Shown: positions 7,825-13,607 of the stretch, in pieces
How the letters are laid out: the number at the start of each line of letters is the position of its first letter
Position numbering within the stretch: the stretch's first letter is position 1
Origin: Candidatus Pelagibacter sp.
GTDB taxonomy: Bacteria; Pseudomonadota; Alphaproteobacteria; Pelagibacterales; Pelagibacteraceae
Direction: 5' to 3'
Length of the DNA stretch: 13,607 nucleotides
NCBI GenBank assembly: GCA_028100865.1
Contig: JAOHJV010000013.1
Coordinates: forward strand, 1-13,607
The notes under the pieces: generated by a model
What the model was told of the DNA's origin: nothing
The model's input: only the letters and a program-made list of their open reading frames with translations
The model's database searches: none
Made by a program: the position numbers and the translations under genes

Positions 7825-8757
7825 ATGAAATCTATTCAATCAAATATCAAAAAAGCTAAAAAATATTTAGATAAAAATCATTGTATAGCTGTTCCAACTG
7901 AAACTGTATATGGATTAGCTGGCAATGCTTATTCAGATCGGTCTGTTAAAAAAATTTTCAAGTTAAAAAAAAGGCCTACTAACAACCCTTTGATTGTTCA
8001 TTATTCAGATATTAATAAACTGGAGGATGATTGTGTTGTTAATGATAACTTTATCAAGCTATATAATAAGTTTTCTCCTGGTCCAATTACGTTCATCTTG
8101 AAATTAAAGAAAAGTTCTAAAATTTCTAAATTTGTGACTAATAAACAAAAAAGTCTCGCTGTTCGTTTCCCGAAACATCCTTTGTTTAGAAAACTACTTA
8201 AAAGTTTAAATTATCCATTAGCTGCTCCCAGTGCAAATATGTCTACTAGATTAAGCTCAGTTAAAGCTTCCGATGTGATTGAAGAGTTTGGATCAAAAAT
8301 TAAATATGTCTTAGATGGGGGGAAATGTAAGATAGGCTTAGAGTCAACAATTGTTAATCTTTTAGATAAACCAACAATACTTAGATATGGAGGATTAGAT
8401 ATTTTAAAAATAAAAAAAGTATTAAATAAAAAAGTTTTGGTTAAAACTACCTCAAAAAAAAAAATTGCACCTGGACAATTTCCTCTACATTACTCTCCTG
8501 GTATTCCATTAAGAATAAATGCTAAAAAACCAAAAAAAGATGAAGCTTTTGTATTAATAAAAAAGAGAAAAACTAAATTTAAAAATTACTACTATTTAAG
8601 TAAAAATAATGATCTTCAACAATCTGCTAAAAATCTATACACAACATTAAGAAAAATTAAAAAAGATGGTTATAAAATGATTGCAGTTGAAAAAATTCAA
8701 AACAAAGGTATTGGCATAACAATAAATGACAGATTAAGTAGAGCCTCAAAATATTAA
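7825..8757 (+). CDS. tsaC: L-threonylcarbamoyladenylate synthase, two-domain Sua5 type
   Basis: Makes threonylcarbamoyl-AMP from threonine, bicarbonate and ATP, the activated intermediate for the t6A37 modification of ANN-decoding tRNAs. The YrdC/TsaC domain occupies roughly residues 1-205: IAVPTETVYGLAGNA (21-35), the KRPTNNPLIVH nucleotide/substrate motif (49-59), SPGPITFIL, LAVRFPKHP and APSANMS. A linker with APGQFPLHYSPGIPL leads into a shorter, lysine-rich C-terminal Sua5 domain, total 310 residues. The protein is therefore of Sua5 rather than short TsaC type. Right at the linker the gene has eleven consecutive A (8454-8464). It has no Shine-Dalgarno sequence and diverges from xseB. Its TAA stop abuts the ATG of the ABC ATPase gene (TAAATG), suggesting one transcript with the exporter. 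The partner enzymes TsaB, TsaD and TsaE are not in this window. Confidence 0.92.
   Translation: MKSIQSNIKKAKKYLDKNHCIAVPTETVYGLAGNAYSDRSVKKIFKLKKRPTNNPLIVHYSDINKLEDDCVVNDNFIKLYNKFSPGPITFILKLKKSSKISKFVTNKQKSLAVRFPKHPLFRKLLKSLNYPLAAPSANMSTRLSSVKASDVIEEFGSKIKYVLDGGKCKIGLESTIVNLLDKPTILRYGGLDILKIKKVLNKKVLVKTTSKKKIAPGQFPLHYSPGIPLRINAKKPKKDEAFVLIKKRKTKFKNYYYLSKNNDLQQSAKNLYTTLRKIKKDGYKMIAVEKIQNKGIGITINDRLSRASKY
8454..8464 (+). repeat. Homopolymer of eleven A inside the Sua5-family gene
   Basis: Encodes three lysines between the YrdC domain and the Sua5 domain. It is the longest single-base run I noticed in the window. Removing one A leads to a stop within about 20 codons, and adding one A does the same within about 25 codons, so either slippage would leave an essentially YrdC-only protein. 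Confidence 0.9.
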
Positions 8758-9495
8758 ATGACTAATTCTGTTGAAGTAATTAATTTATCCAAAAGTTATA
8801 AGTCAAAACAAGCTGTATATAATATAAACTTTAAAATTAATGAAAATGAAATAGTTGGTCTCTTAGGACCAAATGGATGTGGAAAAACAACTACAATTGG
8901 AATGATGCTTGGATTATTAAAGCCAACCAGTGGACAAGTTTTAATTAATGGAATGGATATTGAAAAAAACAAAAATTCTCTTCTTCATAAAATGAATTTT
9001 ATTTCTCCATACATAGAATTACCAAAAAAACTTACAGTGAGGCAAAATTTAGTAGTCTATGGAAAATTATATAATGTGAATAATCTTAACAATCAAATTG
9101 ACTACTTATCCAATAAGTTAAGATTAAATGAACTATTAGACAATATTACGGGAGAACTTTCTTCTGGACAAAAAAATAGAGTAAGTTTAGCAAAAGCATT
9201 AATTAATAATCCCACTGTACTTTTGCTTGATGAACCAACTGCATCTTTGGATCCTGAGACTGGAGATTTTGTTAGAACTTTTTTAGAAAATTATAAAAAA
9301 GAAAATAAAATATCAGTATTACTTGCTTCACATAATATGGATGAGGTTAAGAGATTGTGTGACACAGTGTTGATGATGAAAGATGGCATAATAGTAGATA
9401 GAGGTACCCCTGATCATTTAATTACAAAACATGGAAGAAAAAATTTAGAGGAAGTTTTTTTAGAACTTGTGAGAAATAAAAATGAATTTAACTAG
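8758..9495 (+). CDS. ABC-2 type exporter, ATP-binding protein
   Basis: Cytoplasmic ATPase of an export-type ABC transporter that powers the permease encoded next to it. Walker A is GPNGCGKT (37-44), ABC signature LSSGQKNR (134-141), Walker B LLLDEP (155-160) with TASLDPE D-loop, and the switch histidine in ASHNMDE (190-196). Where a Q-loop glutamine is expected (about residues 82-90) the protein reads ISPYIELPKKLTVRQNL, with no glutamine at the usual place before the conserved LTVRxNL. I believe a subgroup of ABC-2 ATPases has this form, but this is from memory. 245 residues is normal for the NodI/YadG/CcmA-like group. The start directly follows the Sua5-family stop, and the end overlaps the permease gene by 14 bp. 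The transported substrate is unknown. Confidence 0.9.
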   Translation: MTNSVEVINLSKSYKSKQAVYNINFKINENEIVGLLGPNGCGKTTTIGMMLGLLKPTSGQVLINGMDIEKNKNSLLHKMNFISPYIELPKKLTVRQNLVVYGKLYNVNNLNNQIDYLSNKLRLNELLDNITGELSSGQKNRVSLAKALINNPTVLLLDEPTASLDPETGDFVRTFLENYKKENKISVLLASHNMDEVKRLCDTVLMMKDGIIVDRGTPDHLITKHGRKNLEEVFLELVRNKNEFN

Positions 9496-10273
9496 AATTT
9501 ATGGTCTTTTTTTAAGACACTTTTATCTAATTACAAGATCATTTCCTAGAATTTTAGATTTGATTTATTGGCCATCTATTCAAATTACATTATGGGGATT
9601 TATTTCAAATTTTTTTGCTGAACATAGCACTTATTATAATGGAGCTGTTGGCGTAATACTCTCTTGTGCAATTCTGTATGATTTCTTATTTAGAACTAGC
9701 ATTGGATTTAATATGTTATTTTTAGAGGAAATTTGGAGCAGAAATTTTACCAACTTATTTATTGCTCCAATGAAAATCAGTGAAATTATTGTATCACTTG
9801 TTTTTACTGCTTTAATTAGAGCTTTAATCGGTTTAGTTCCAGCAATATTATTAACCTCCCCTCTGTTTGGAATTTCTTTATTAGATTTAGGCATACCTCT
9901 AGCATTTCTTTTTTTAAGTTTATATGTTTTTGGAATTACCCTAGGTTTATTTGTGTCTGCAGGATTGATGAGATTTGGTCCATCTTTTGAAAATATTGCA
10001 TGGTCGACTATGTTCTTACTGGCACCGTTTGGTTGTATTTATTACCCAGTTGAAACTTTACCAGAGATTTTTCAATCAATTGCTTATGCTCTTCCATTAG
10101 TTTACATTTTTGAAGAAACAAGAAATATCTTAGTTAATCAATCTGTAAATTATGAGAATATCATTCAGGCTATTTATTTAAACTGTGCTTATATAATTGC
10201 TGCAGTATCAGTATTTTACTACTCTTTTGATAAAGCTAGAGAAAAAGGAACTTTAATAAATATAGGTGAATAA
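9482..10273 (+). CDS. ABC-2 type exporter, membrane permease
   Basis: Inner-membrane partner of the preceding ATPase; two copies normally pair with two ATPases. Hydrophobic segments suggest about six membrane spans: roughly 24-42, 54-72, 103-127, 134-160, 172-190 and 230-248. ABC-2 family features are the amphipathic N-terminus leading to IYWPSIQITLWGF (28-40) and the late YYPVETLPEIFQSI region (187-200) followed by ALPLVYIFEETR, the usual re-entrant C-terminal block. 263 residues is normal for the NodJ/YadH group. The ATG lies 14 bases inside the ATPase gene, implying coupled translation and a working pair. No accessory periplasmic or outer-membrane protein is adjacent. Substrate is unknown; the next gene belongs to surface-sugar activation, but a 100-bp gap with its own promoter makes a link only a guess. 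Confidence 0.88.
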   Translation: MNLTRIYGLFLRHFYLITRSFPRILDLIYWPSIQITLWGFISNFFAEHSTYYNGAVGVILSCAILYDFLFRTSIGFNMLFLEEIWSRNFTNLFIAPMKISEIIVSLVFTALIRALIGLVPAILLTSPLFGISLLDLGIPLAFLFLSLYVFGITLGLFVSAGLMRFGPSFENIAWSTMFLLAPFGCIYYPVETLPEIFQSIAYALPLVYIFEETRNILVNQSVNYENIIQAIYLNCAYIIAAVSVFYYSFDKAREKGTLINIGE

Positions 10274-10373
10274 ATCTAAAAAACCACAAGTAATTGAACT
10301 ATTTGCTTAAAAAACAAAATACAAAAATATATGATAAAAACTTATTAAATAATATAATGAGTATAAATAAGTA
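10274..10373. promoter_or_regulatory. 100-bp gap before the KdsB-family gene, with candidate promoter
   Basis: The clearest element is a perfect TATAAT at 10353-10358 with ATGATA (10331-10336) 16 bases upstream, matching the -10 and four of six -35 positions. Transcription would begin only about 8-10 bases before the ATG at 10374, so the mRNA would be nearly leaderless. That agrees with the absence of a Shine-Dalgarno sequence. Farther upstream, AAGTAA (10288-10293) can pair with TTGCTT (10303-10308). On the plus strand no T-run follows, so it is not a convincing terminator for the permease gene. No small gene is supported. Confidence 0.5.
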
Positions 10374-11108
10374 ATGAACTATATAATTGTAATTCCAGCT
10401 CGATATAAATCAAAAAGATTACCAGGAAAACCTTTAGCAAATATTGGAGGCTTGCCAATGATAGTTAGAACTTATAATCAGTGTAAGAAGGTTGTTGATA
10501 GAAACAAAATTGTAGTAGCAACTGATAATCTAAAAATTAAAAAAATATGTGATAACTATAATATCAGATCAATAATTACATCTGATAAATGCTTAACTGG
10601 GACCGATAGAGTCGCGGAAGTTGCAAAAAAAATTAATTGTAATTTTTATATAAATGTACAGGGAGATGAGCCTTTTTTCAATCCACAGGATCTTAAAAAA
10701 TTGATTAATGAAGCTATTAAAAATCCAAAAGAAATAATAAATGGTTACACAGAAATAAAAGATAAAAAATTATTTTTTAACTCTTCAATTCCTAAATTGA
10801 TTTTTGATAAAAATAGTTATTTGCTCTACATGTCAAGAGGGCCAATTCCTTCAAACAAAAAATACAACTTTGAAAAAGCATGGAGACAAATATGCGCATA
10901 TTCATTTCCCAAAAAAATGTTGGAAGCATTTTCTAAAATTAAAAAAAAAACACCTATAGAATCTATTGAAGATATTGAAATTTTAAGATTTTTAGAACAA
11001 GGTTACAAAGTAAAAATGATAAAAATGTCAAATAAATCTTTGGCTGTAGACAATAAAGAAGATCTTAAAAAAGCAAAAATTTATTTGAAATTCAAAAATT
11101 TAAATTGA
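10374..11108 (+). CDS. kdsB: KdsB-family sugar-acid cytidylyltransferase (CMP-Kdo synthetase-like, divergent)
   Basis: Probably activates Kdo or a related 2-keto sugar acid with CTP to give the CMP-sugar used in lipopolysaccharide core assembly. The N-terminal nucleotide-binding motif IPARYKSKRLPGKPLANIGG (7-26) is canonical, as are VVATDN (47-52), LTGTDRVAEV (74-83) and INVQGDEP (93-100) with the metal-binding Asp98. A late aspartate, Asp226 in LAVDNKEDL, matches the second metal ligand. The middle and C-terminal half diverge: SRGPIPSNKK in place of the usual SRAPIPYDR, and RQICAYSFPK (171-180) where KdsB has HIGIYAYR. The IESIEDIEILRFLEQG block (195-210) fits KdsB well. 244 residues is normal. 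Substrate could be another acid such as 8-amino-Kdo. No other lipopolysaccharide gene is adjacent. Confidence 0.78.
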   Translation: MNYIIVIPARYKSKRLPGKPLANIGGLPMIVRTYNQCKKVVDRNKIVVATDNLKIKKICDNYNIRSIITSDKCLTGTDRVAEVAKKINCNFYINVQGDEPFFNPQDLKKLINEAIKNPKEIINGYTEIKDKKLFFNSSIPKLIFDKNSYLLYMSRGPIPSNKKYNFEKAWRQICAYSFPKKMLEAFSKIKKKTPIESIEDIEILRFLEQGYKVKMIKMSNKSLAVDNKEDLKKAKIYLKFKNLN

Positions 11109-11172
11109 TTAAATATAATTGATATTCTTGAATTTGCAGTGATATAAAAAAATATGAAAATTATTTATATTA
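11109..11172. other. 64-bp AT-rich spacer between kdsB and the tRNA 3' end
   Basis: Convergent spacer between the KdsB-family gene (plus) and the tRNA (minus). On the minus strand an ATATAAA/TTTATAT pairing around a T-rich stretch (about 11139-11170) is possible but very weak. No reading frame, strong terminator or repeat is visible. Confidence 0.4.
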
Positions 11173-11249
11173 TGGTGCGCCTGCTAGGAGTCGAACCCAG
11201 AACCTCCTGATCCGAAGTCAGGCGCTCTATCCAGTTGAGCTACAAGCGC
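11173..11249 (-). tRNA. tRNA-Arg, anticodon UCG
   Basis: A complete 77-base cloverleaf on the minus strand. The acceptor stem pairs GCGCTTG (11243-11249, complement) with CAGGCGC, one G-U pair, then discriminator A and an encoded CCA (11173-11175). D-stem GCTC/GAGC, anticodon stem CCTGA/TCAGG around loop CTTCGGA (anticodon TCG), variable loop AGGTT, T-stem CTGGG/CCTAG around TTCGACT. Expected to read CGA and, with wobble, other CGN arginine codons. It is a single tRNA, oriented against both neighbours, and its 5' end is only 23 bp from the divergent rluD ATG. No T-run terminator is clear downstream; the flank is simply AT-rich. Confidence 0.95.
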
Positions 11250-11272
11250 ATATAGTATTAATATTACATTTT

Positions 11273-12253
11273 ATGGAGAAAAACATTAATTTTATAGTTG
11301 AAGAAAATGAAAATAATCTAAGAGTTGATGTTTTAATCAACAAAAGAGAAAAGCTGATTAGCCGAACCAGAATTAAAAATTTAATTCTTAAAGAAAAACT
11401 AAAATTAAATGACGAAATTATTAAAAATCCCTCCAAAAAAGTTTTAACTGGTGACAAATTAAGCCTCAATATCCCAGAACCTCAAGAAGCTTCACTTAAA
11501 CCCTATGATTTCAAACTAGATATTGTTCATGAAGATAATGACCTTTTAGTAATTAACAAACCAGCTGGAATTATTATGCACCCAGGTGCTGGAAACTACG
11601 ACAAAACAATTGTTAATGCTTTAATGCATTATGATAATAACTCACTATCAACTATTGGAGATGAACTTAGACCAGGGATTGTACATAGAATTGATAAGAA
11701 TACTTCAGGTTTAGTTGTTATTGCAAAAAATAATGAAACGCATGAAAACTTGTCAAAACAATTTAGCAATCATACAATCACAAGAGTTTATCAACTTTTA
11801 ATTTGGGGAAAACTAAGACCTTCATCTGGTATAATTGACACTTTTATAACTCGAAGCTCAAAGAACAGACAATTAATGGAAGTTAGTCGATCGAAAGGTA
11901 AGCAAGCAATTACAAATTATAAAACGATTGAAATTTTTGAAAACGATAAAACTCCAACATTAAGTTTAGTAGAGTGTAAATTAGAAACTGGAAGAACTCA
12001 TCAAATTCGTGTCCATATGACTTATCTGGGAAATAGTATTGTTGGAGATGATAAATATAAAAAAAGATACAAGAAGTTAAAAAATATTGATTTGGGAATA
12101 GAAAGCTCTATTTCAAATTTAGATAGACAATTTTTGCATGCAAAAACTCTAGGATTTATTCATCCCACAACTAATGAGGAAATGATTTTTTCCTCAATTT
12201 TGCCACAAGAACTAAATAATTTATTAAAAATGCTTAGAAATACTAACGAATAA
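11273..12253 (+). CDS. rluD: RluA-family 23S rRNA pseudouridine synthase, RluD type
   Basis: Isomerises uridine to pseudouridine, probably in the helix 69 loop of 23S rRNA (positions 1911/1915/1917 in E. coli RluD). An N-terminal S4 RNA-binding domain spans about 16-70, followed by the catalytic domain with NKPAGIIMHPGAGN (95-108) and the motif HRIDKNTSGLVVIAK (138-152), where Asp141 is the catalytic aspartate. Later, ETGRTHQIRVHM is the conserved substrate-binding block. The HPGAGN sequence and total length of 326 residues, equal to E. coli RluD as I recall it, favour RluD over RluC/RluA. No Shine-Dalgarno sequence. TTGAGC (11235-11240), inside the tRNA-Arg gene, with TAATAT (11259-11264) 18 bases later is a possible promoter. 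Immediately upstream of rpoH, an arrangement I recall from other Alphaproteobacteria. Confidence 0.9.
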   Translation: MEKNINFIVEENENNLRVDVLINKREKLISRTRIKNLILKEKLKLNDEIIKNPSKKVLTGDKLSLNIPEPQEASLKPYDFKLDIVHEDNDLLVINKPAGIIMHPGAGNYDKTIVNALMHYDNNSLSTIGDELRPGIVHRIDKNTSGLVVIAKNNETHENLSKQFSNHTITRVYQLLIWGKLRPSSGIIDTFITRSSKNRQLMEVSRSKGKQAITNYKTIEIFENDKTPTLSLVECKLETGRTHQIRVHMTYLGNSIVGDDKYKKRYKKLKNIDLGIESSISNLDRQFLHAKTLGFIHPTTNEEMIFSSILPQELNNLLKMLRNTNE

Positions 12254-12294
12254 ATCATTGAAAATTTAAAATAGTTAATTAAATAAATACATTC
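12254..12294 (+). promoter_or_regulatory. 41-bp gap before rpoH, weak promoter candidate
   Basis: TTGAAA (12258-12263) is a fair -35 hexamer, but the -10 candidates after it (for example TAAATA 12280-12285, 16-base spacing) are poor. No sigma-32-like promoter or Shine-Dalgarno sequence is evident, and no hairpin that could act as an RNA thermometer stands out in this short leader. rpoH may simply be read through from rluD. Confidence 0.3.
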
Positions 12295-13188
12295 ATGAAC
12301 GCAACATTTAATAGCAATGTACCGGCTCTTTCAAATGAGGGAGGTCTCTCTGCATATTTAGAACAAATAAAAAAGTTTCCAATGTTAGCTGCAGAAGAAG
12401 AATATATGTTAGCTAAAAATTGGAAAACTACAGGAAATATAAAAGCAGCTGAAAAATTAGTAACAAGTCATTTGAGACTAGTTGCTAAAATTGCAATGGG
12501 CTACAAAGGATATGGGCTGCCTGTGAATGAAATGATTTCTGAAGGTAATGTTGGTCTCATGCAAGCAGTCAAAAAATTTGAACCCGAAAAAGGTTTTAGA
12601 TTAGCAACATATGCTATGTGGTGGATAAAAGCATCTATTCAAGAATATATATTAAGATCTTGGAGCTTAGTTAAAATAGGAACTACTACAGCTCAAAAGA
12701 AATTATTCTTTAATCTTAAAAAAATAAAAAATCAAATTGCTCCTCAAACTGAAGGTGATTTAAGAGACGAACATGTAAATGAAATAGCTAATAAATTAGA
12801 TGTAAGTAAAGATGAAGTTGTTTCTATGAATAGAAGACTTTCTGGTAAAGAATTTTCATTAAACGCTCAAGTAGGTGAAGATGGAGATGAATGGCAAGAT
12901 TGGTTAGTTGATAAAGAACTAGATCATGATTTAAAGTTTGCCCATCAAGAAGAAATGGAACAAAGAAAAGATCTATTAAAAAATTCAATCAAAGTCTTGA
13001 ATGAAAGAGAAAGAGAAATTTTATACTCTAGAAGGCTAAATGATAATCCAACAACTTTAGAGGATTTAAGTAAAAAATATAAGATTAGTAGAGAAAGAGT
13101 AAGACAAATAGAAAATAAAGCATTTGAAAAATTACAAAAGCAAATGTTACTAATGGCAAAATCTAAAAACCTGCTGCCAGTAAATTAA
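12295..13188 (+). CDS. rpoH: RNA polymerase sigma-32 factor (heat-shock sigma)
   Basis: Directs RNA polymerase to heat-shock promoters. Region 1.2/2.1 covers about 18-70, with [20 protein letters not shown] in it. Region 2.2-2.4 has [20 protein letters not shown] (83-102) and [20 protein letters not shown] (103-122), the -10 recognition helix. The RpoH box QKKLFFNLK (134-142) distinguishes sigma-32 from RpoD-type factors and is close to the canonical QRKLFFNLR. Region 4 contains [13 protein letters not shown] and then [17 protein letters not shown], the -35 helix-turn-helix. 297 residues is typical of alphaproteobacterial RpoH. It follows the pseudouridine synthase gene by 41 bp and ends in a TTAA shared with the purA stop. 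Only one rpoH is visible here; whether others exist in the genome cannot be told. Confidence 0.95.
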   Translation: MNATFNSNVPALSNEGGLSAYLEQIKKFPMLAAEEEYMLAKNWKTTGNIKAAEKLVTSHLRLVAKIAMGYKGYGLPVNEMISEGNVGLMQAVKKFEPEKGFRLATYAMWWIKASIQEYILRSWSLVKIGTTTAQKKLFFNLKKIKNQIAPQTEGDLRDEHVNEIANKLDVSKDEVVSMNRRLSGKEFSLNAQVGEDGDEWQDWLVDKELDHDLKFAHQEEMEQRKDLLKNSIKVLNEREREILYSRRLNDNPTTLEDLSKKYKISRERVRQIENKAFEKLQKQMLLMAKSKNLLPVN

Positions 13189-13607
13189 ATATCAAATGGA
13201 TTTTCAACTAAAATAGTATCGTCTCTTTCAGGGCTAGTTGATACACTTGAGACTTTAGCACCTATAAACTCTTCTACTGCATAAATATATTTTTTTGCAT
13301 TTTCAGGTAAATCATCCATATCTTTAATACCATTAGTAGATGTTTTCCATCCAGGAAATATTTTATAGACTGGCTTTATTTTTAATTGATCTTCAACAGC
13401 AGCAGGCAAATAATCAATTTTTTTTCCATCAAGTTCATATTCAACACACATCTTGATTTCATCTAGTTCATCAAGAACATCAAGTTTAGTAAGTGCAATA
13501 CCATCTATACCTGAAATTTTTATTGTTTGTCTTACCAATACACCGTCAAACCAACCACATCTTCTTTTTCTACTAGTCACAGTGCCAAACTCTTTTCCAC
13601 GTGTACC
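13185..13607 (-). CDS. purA: Adenylosuccinate synthetase, C-terminal part (cut by window edge)
   Basis: Converts IMP and aspartate, with GTP, to adenylosuccinate, the first committed step to AMP. The last 140 codons are present and open to the window edge; the true start lies beyond base 13607. The visible part begins [20 protein letters not shown], the highly conserved PurA block, followed by [30 protein letters not shown] (the YEELPGW-equivalent segment), and a conserved C-terminal [13 protein letters not shown] with the usual SxGPxR region altered to STSPER. Final residues are ENPFDI. Codon 10 is GTG and should not be mistaken for a start. The stop TTA (complement) lies in a TTAA shared with the rpoH stop, so the two genes overlap by 4 bp with no room for an intergenic terminator. 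Confidence 0.94.
   Translation of the reverse strand, partial: GTRGKEFGTVTSRKRRCGWFDGVLVRQTIKISGIDGIALTKLDVLDELDEIKMCVEYELDGKKIDYLPAAVEDQLKIKPVYKIFPGWKTSTNGIKDMDDLPENAKKYIYAVEEFIGAKVSSVSTSPERDDTILVENPFDI

Noticed and set aside
9634..9894. Open frame of 86 codons on the minus strand inside the ABC permease gene
   Set aside because: Antisense shadow of a hydrophobic coding region; no motif or promoter.
10288..10308. Hairpin AAGTAA/TTGCTT after the permease gene, considered as a terminator
   Set aside because: Six weak pairs including G-U, 9-base loop, no T-run on the plus strand. The T-run is on the minus strand, where no gene is transcribed.
10357..10374. Five-codon leader ORF (MSINK, TAA overlapping the kdsB ATG)
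   Set aside because: Its ATG overlaps the best -10 hexamer, so it would not be in the transcript from that promoter; too short to distinguish from chance.
11139..11170. Possible tRNA terminator hairpin downstream of tRNA-Arg
   Set aside because: Only A-T pairs around a long loop in a region where such pairings occur by chance.
11227..11469. Open frame of 80 codons on the minus strand over the start of rluD and the tRNA 5' end
   Set aside because: Low-complexity Leu/Ser/Phe-rich product overlapping a tRNA and a well-supported gene; a shadow of AT-rich coding DNA.
13578..13580. GTG codon that could be read as the start of a 131-residue protein
   Set aside because: The conserved PurA sequence continues upstream to the window edge (GTRGKEFGT), so this is an internal valine of a truncated purA.
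1..13607. Mobile elements, CRISPR arrays, toxin-antitoxin pairs, phage genes or riboswitches
   Set aside because: None seen. All coding space belongs to housekeeping families, and the intergenic gaps are too short or featureless.

Overview
The window reads as a piece of core genome from a streamlined marine alphaproteobacterium, most likely SAR11/Pelagibacterales ('Candidatus Pelagibacter' type). The reasons are a strongly AT-rich base composition in every gene, AAA/Lys and ATA/Ile-rich proteins, almost no intergenic DNA (the largest gaps are 164 bp, which holds a tRNA, 114 bp and 100 bp), many abutting or overlapping genes, and alphaproteobacterial gene neighbours (S49 peptidase-glyQ-glyS; a RluD-type gene beside rpoH). 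This assignment is inference from style and gene order; no database search was run. Every substantial open frame falls in a known family, and I see no mobile element, CRISPR array, prophage or obvious foreign island.

Layout. 1-1912 (minus): a putative operon of an S49 peptidase (sppA/sohB-like), glyQ, and glyS running off the left edge. 1913-2026: a divergent control region. 2027-3040 (plus): ispB-type long-chain polyprenyl diphosphate synthase, ending tail-to-tail with pdxH (3037-3663, minus). pdxH diverges over 33 bp from aroC (3697-4779, plus), which converges on dxs. 4786-7804 (minus): the conserved xseB-ispA-dxs operon. 7825-10273 (plus): a Sua5-type t6A synthase gene, then a two-gene ABC-2 exporter (ATPase plus permease), tightly packed. 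10374-11108 (plus): a divergent KdsB-family cytidylyltransferase. 11173-11249 (minus): tRNA-Arg(UCG). 11273-12253 (plus): RluD-type pseudouridine synthase. 12295-13188 (plus): rpoH (sigma-32). 13185-13607 (minus): C-terminal part of purA, cut by the right edge.

How the genes fit together. The strongest theme is isoprenoid and cofactor supply. Dxs makes DXP, the precursor of IPP/DMAPP and, in DXP-dependent organisms, of pyridoxal phosphate, which PdxH finishes. IspA makes farnesyl diphosphate, IspB extends it to the quinone side chain, and AroC makes chorismate, the source of the quinone ring and aromatic amino acids. A second theme is translation: GlyQS, tRNA-Arg, threonylcarbamoyl-AMP synthase and an rRNA pseudouridine synthase. 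RpoH is the heat-shock sigma factor.

The notable signals are small-scale and architectural: two convergent gene pairs sharing a palindromic TTAA stop, a 20-bp divergent spacer with a 12-bp palindrome exactly midway between two start codons, long A-tracts in coding positions that could allow slippage, a lack of Shine-Dalgarno sequences at nearly all first genes, and an ABC ATPase without an obvious Q-loop glutamine. I found no convincing undescribed multi-gene system.
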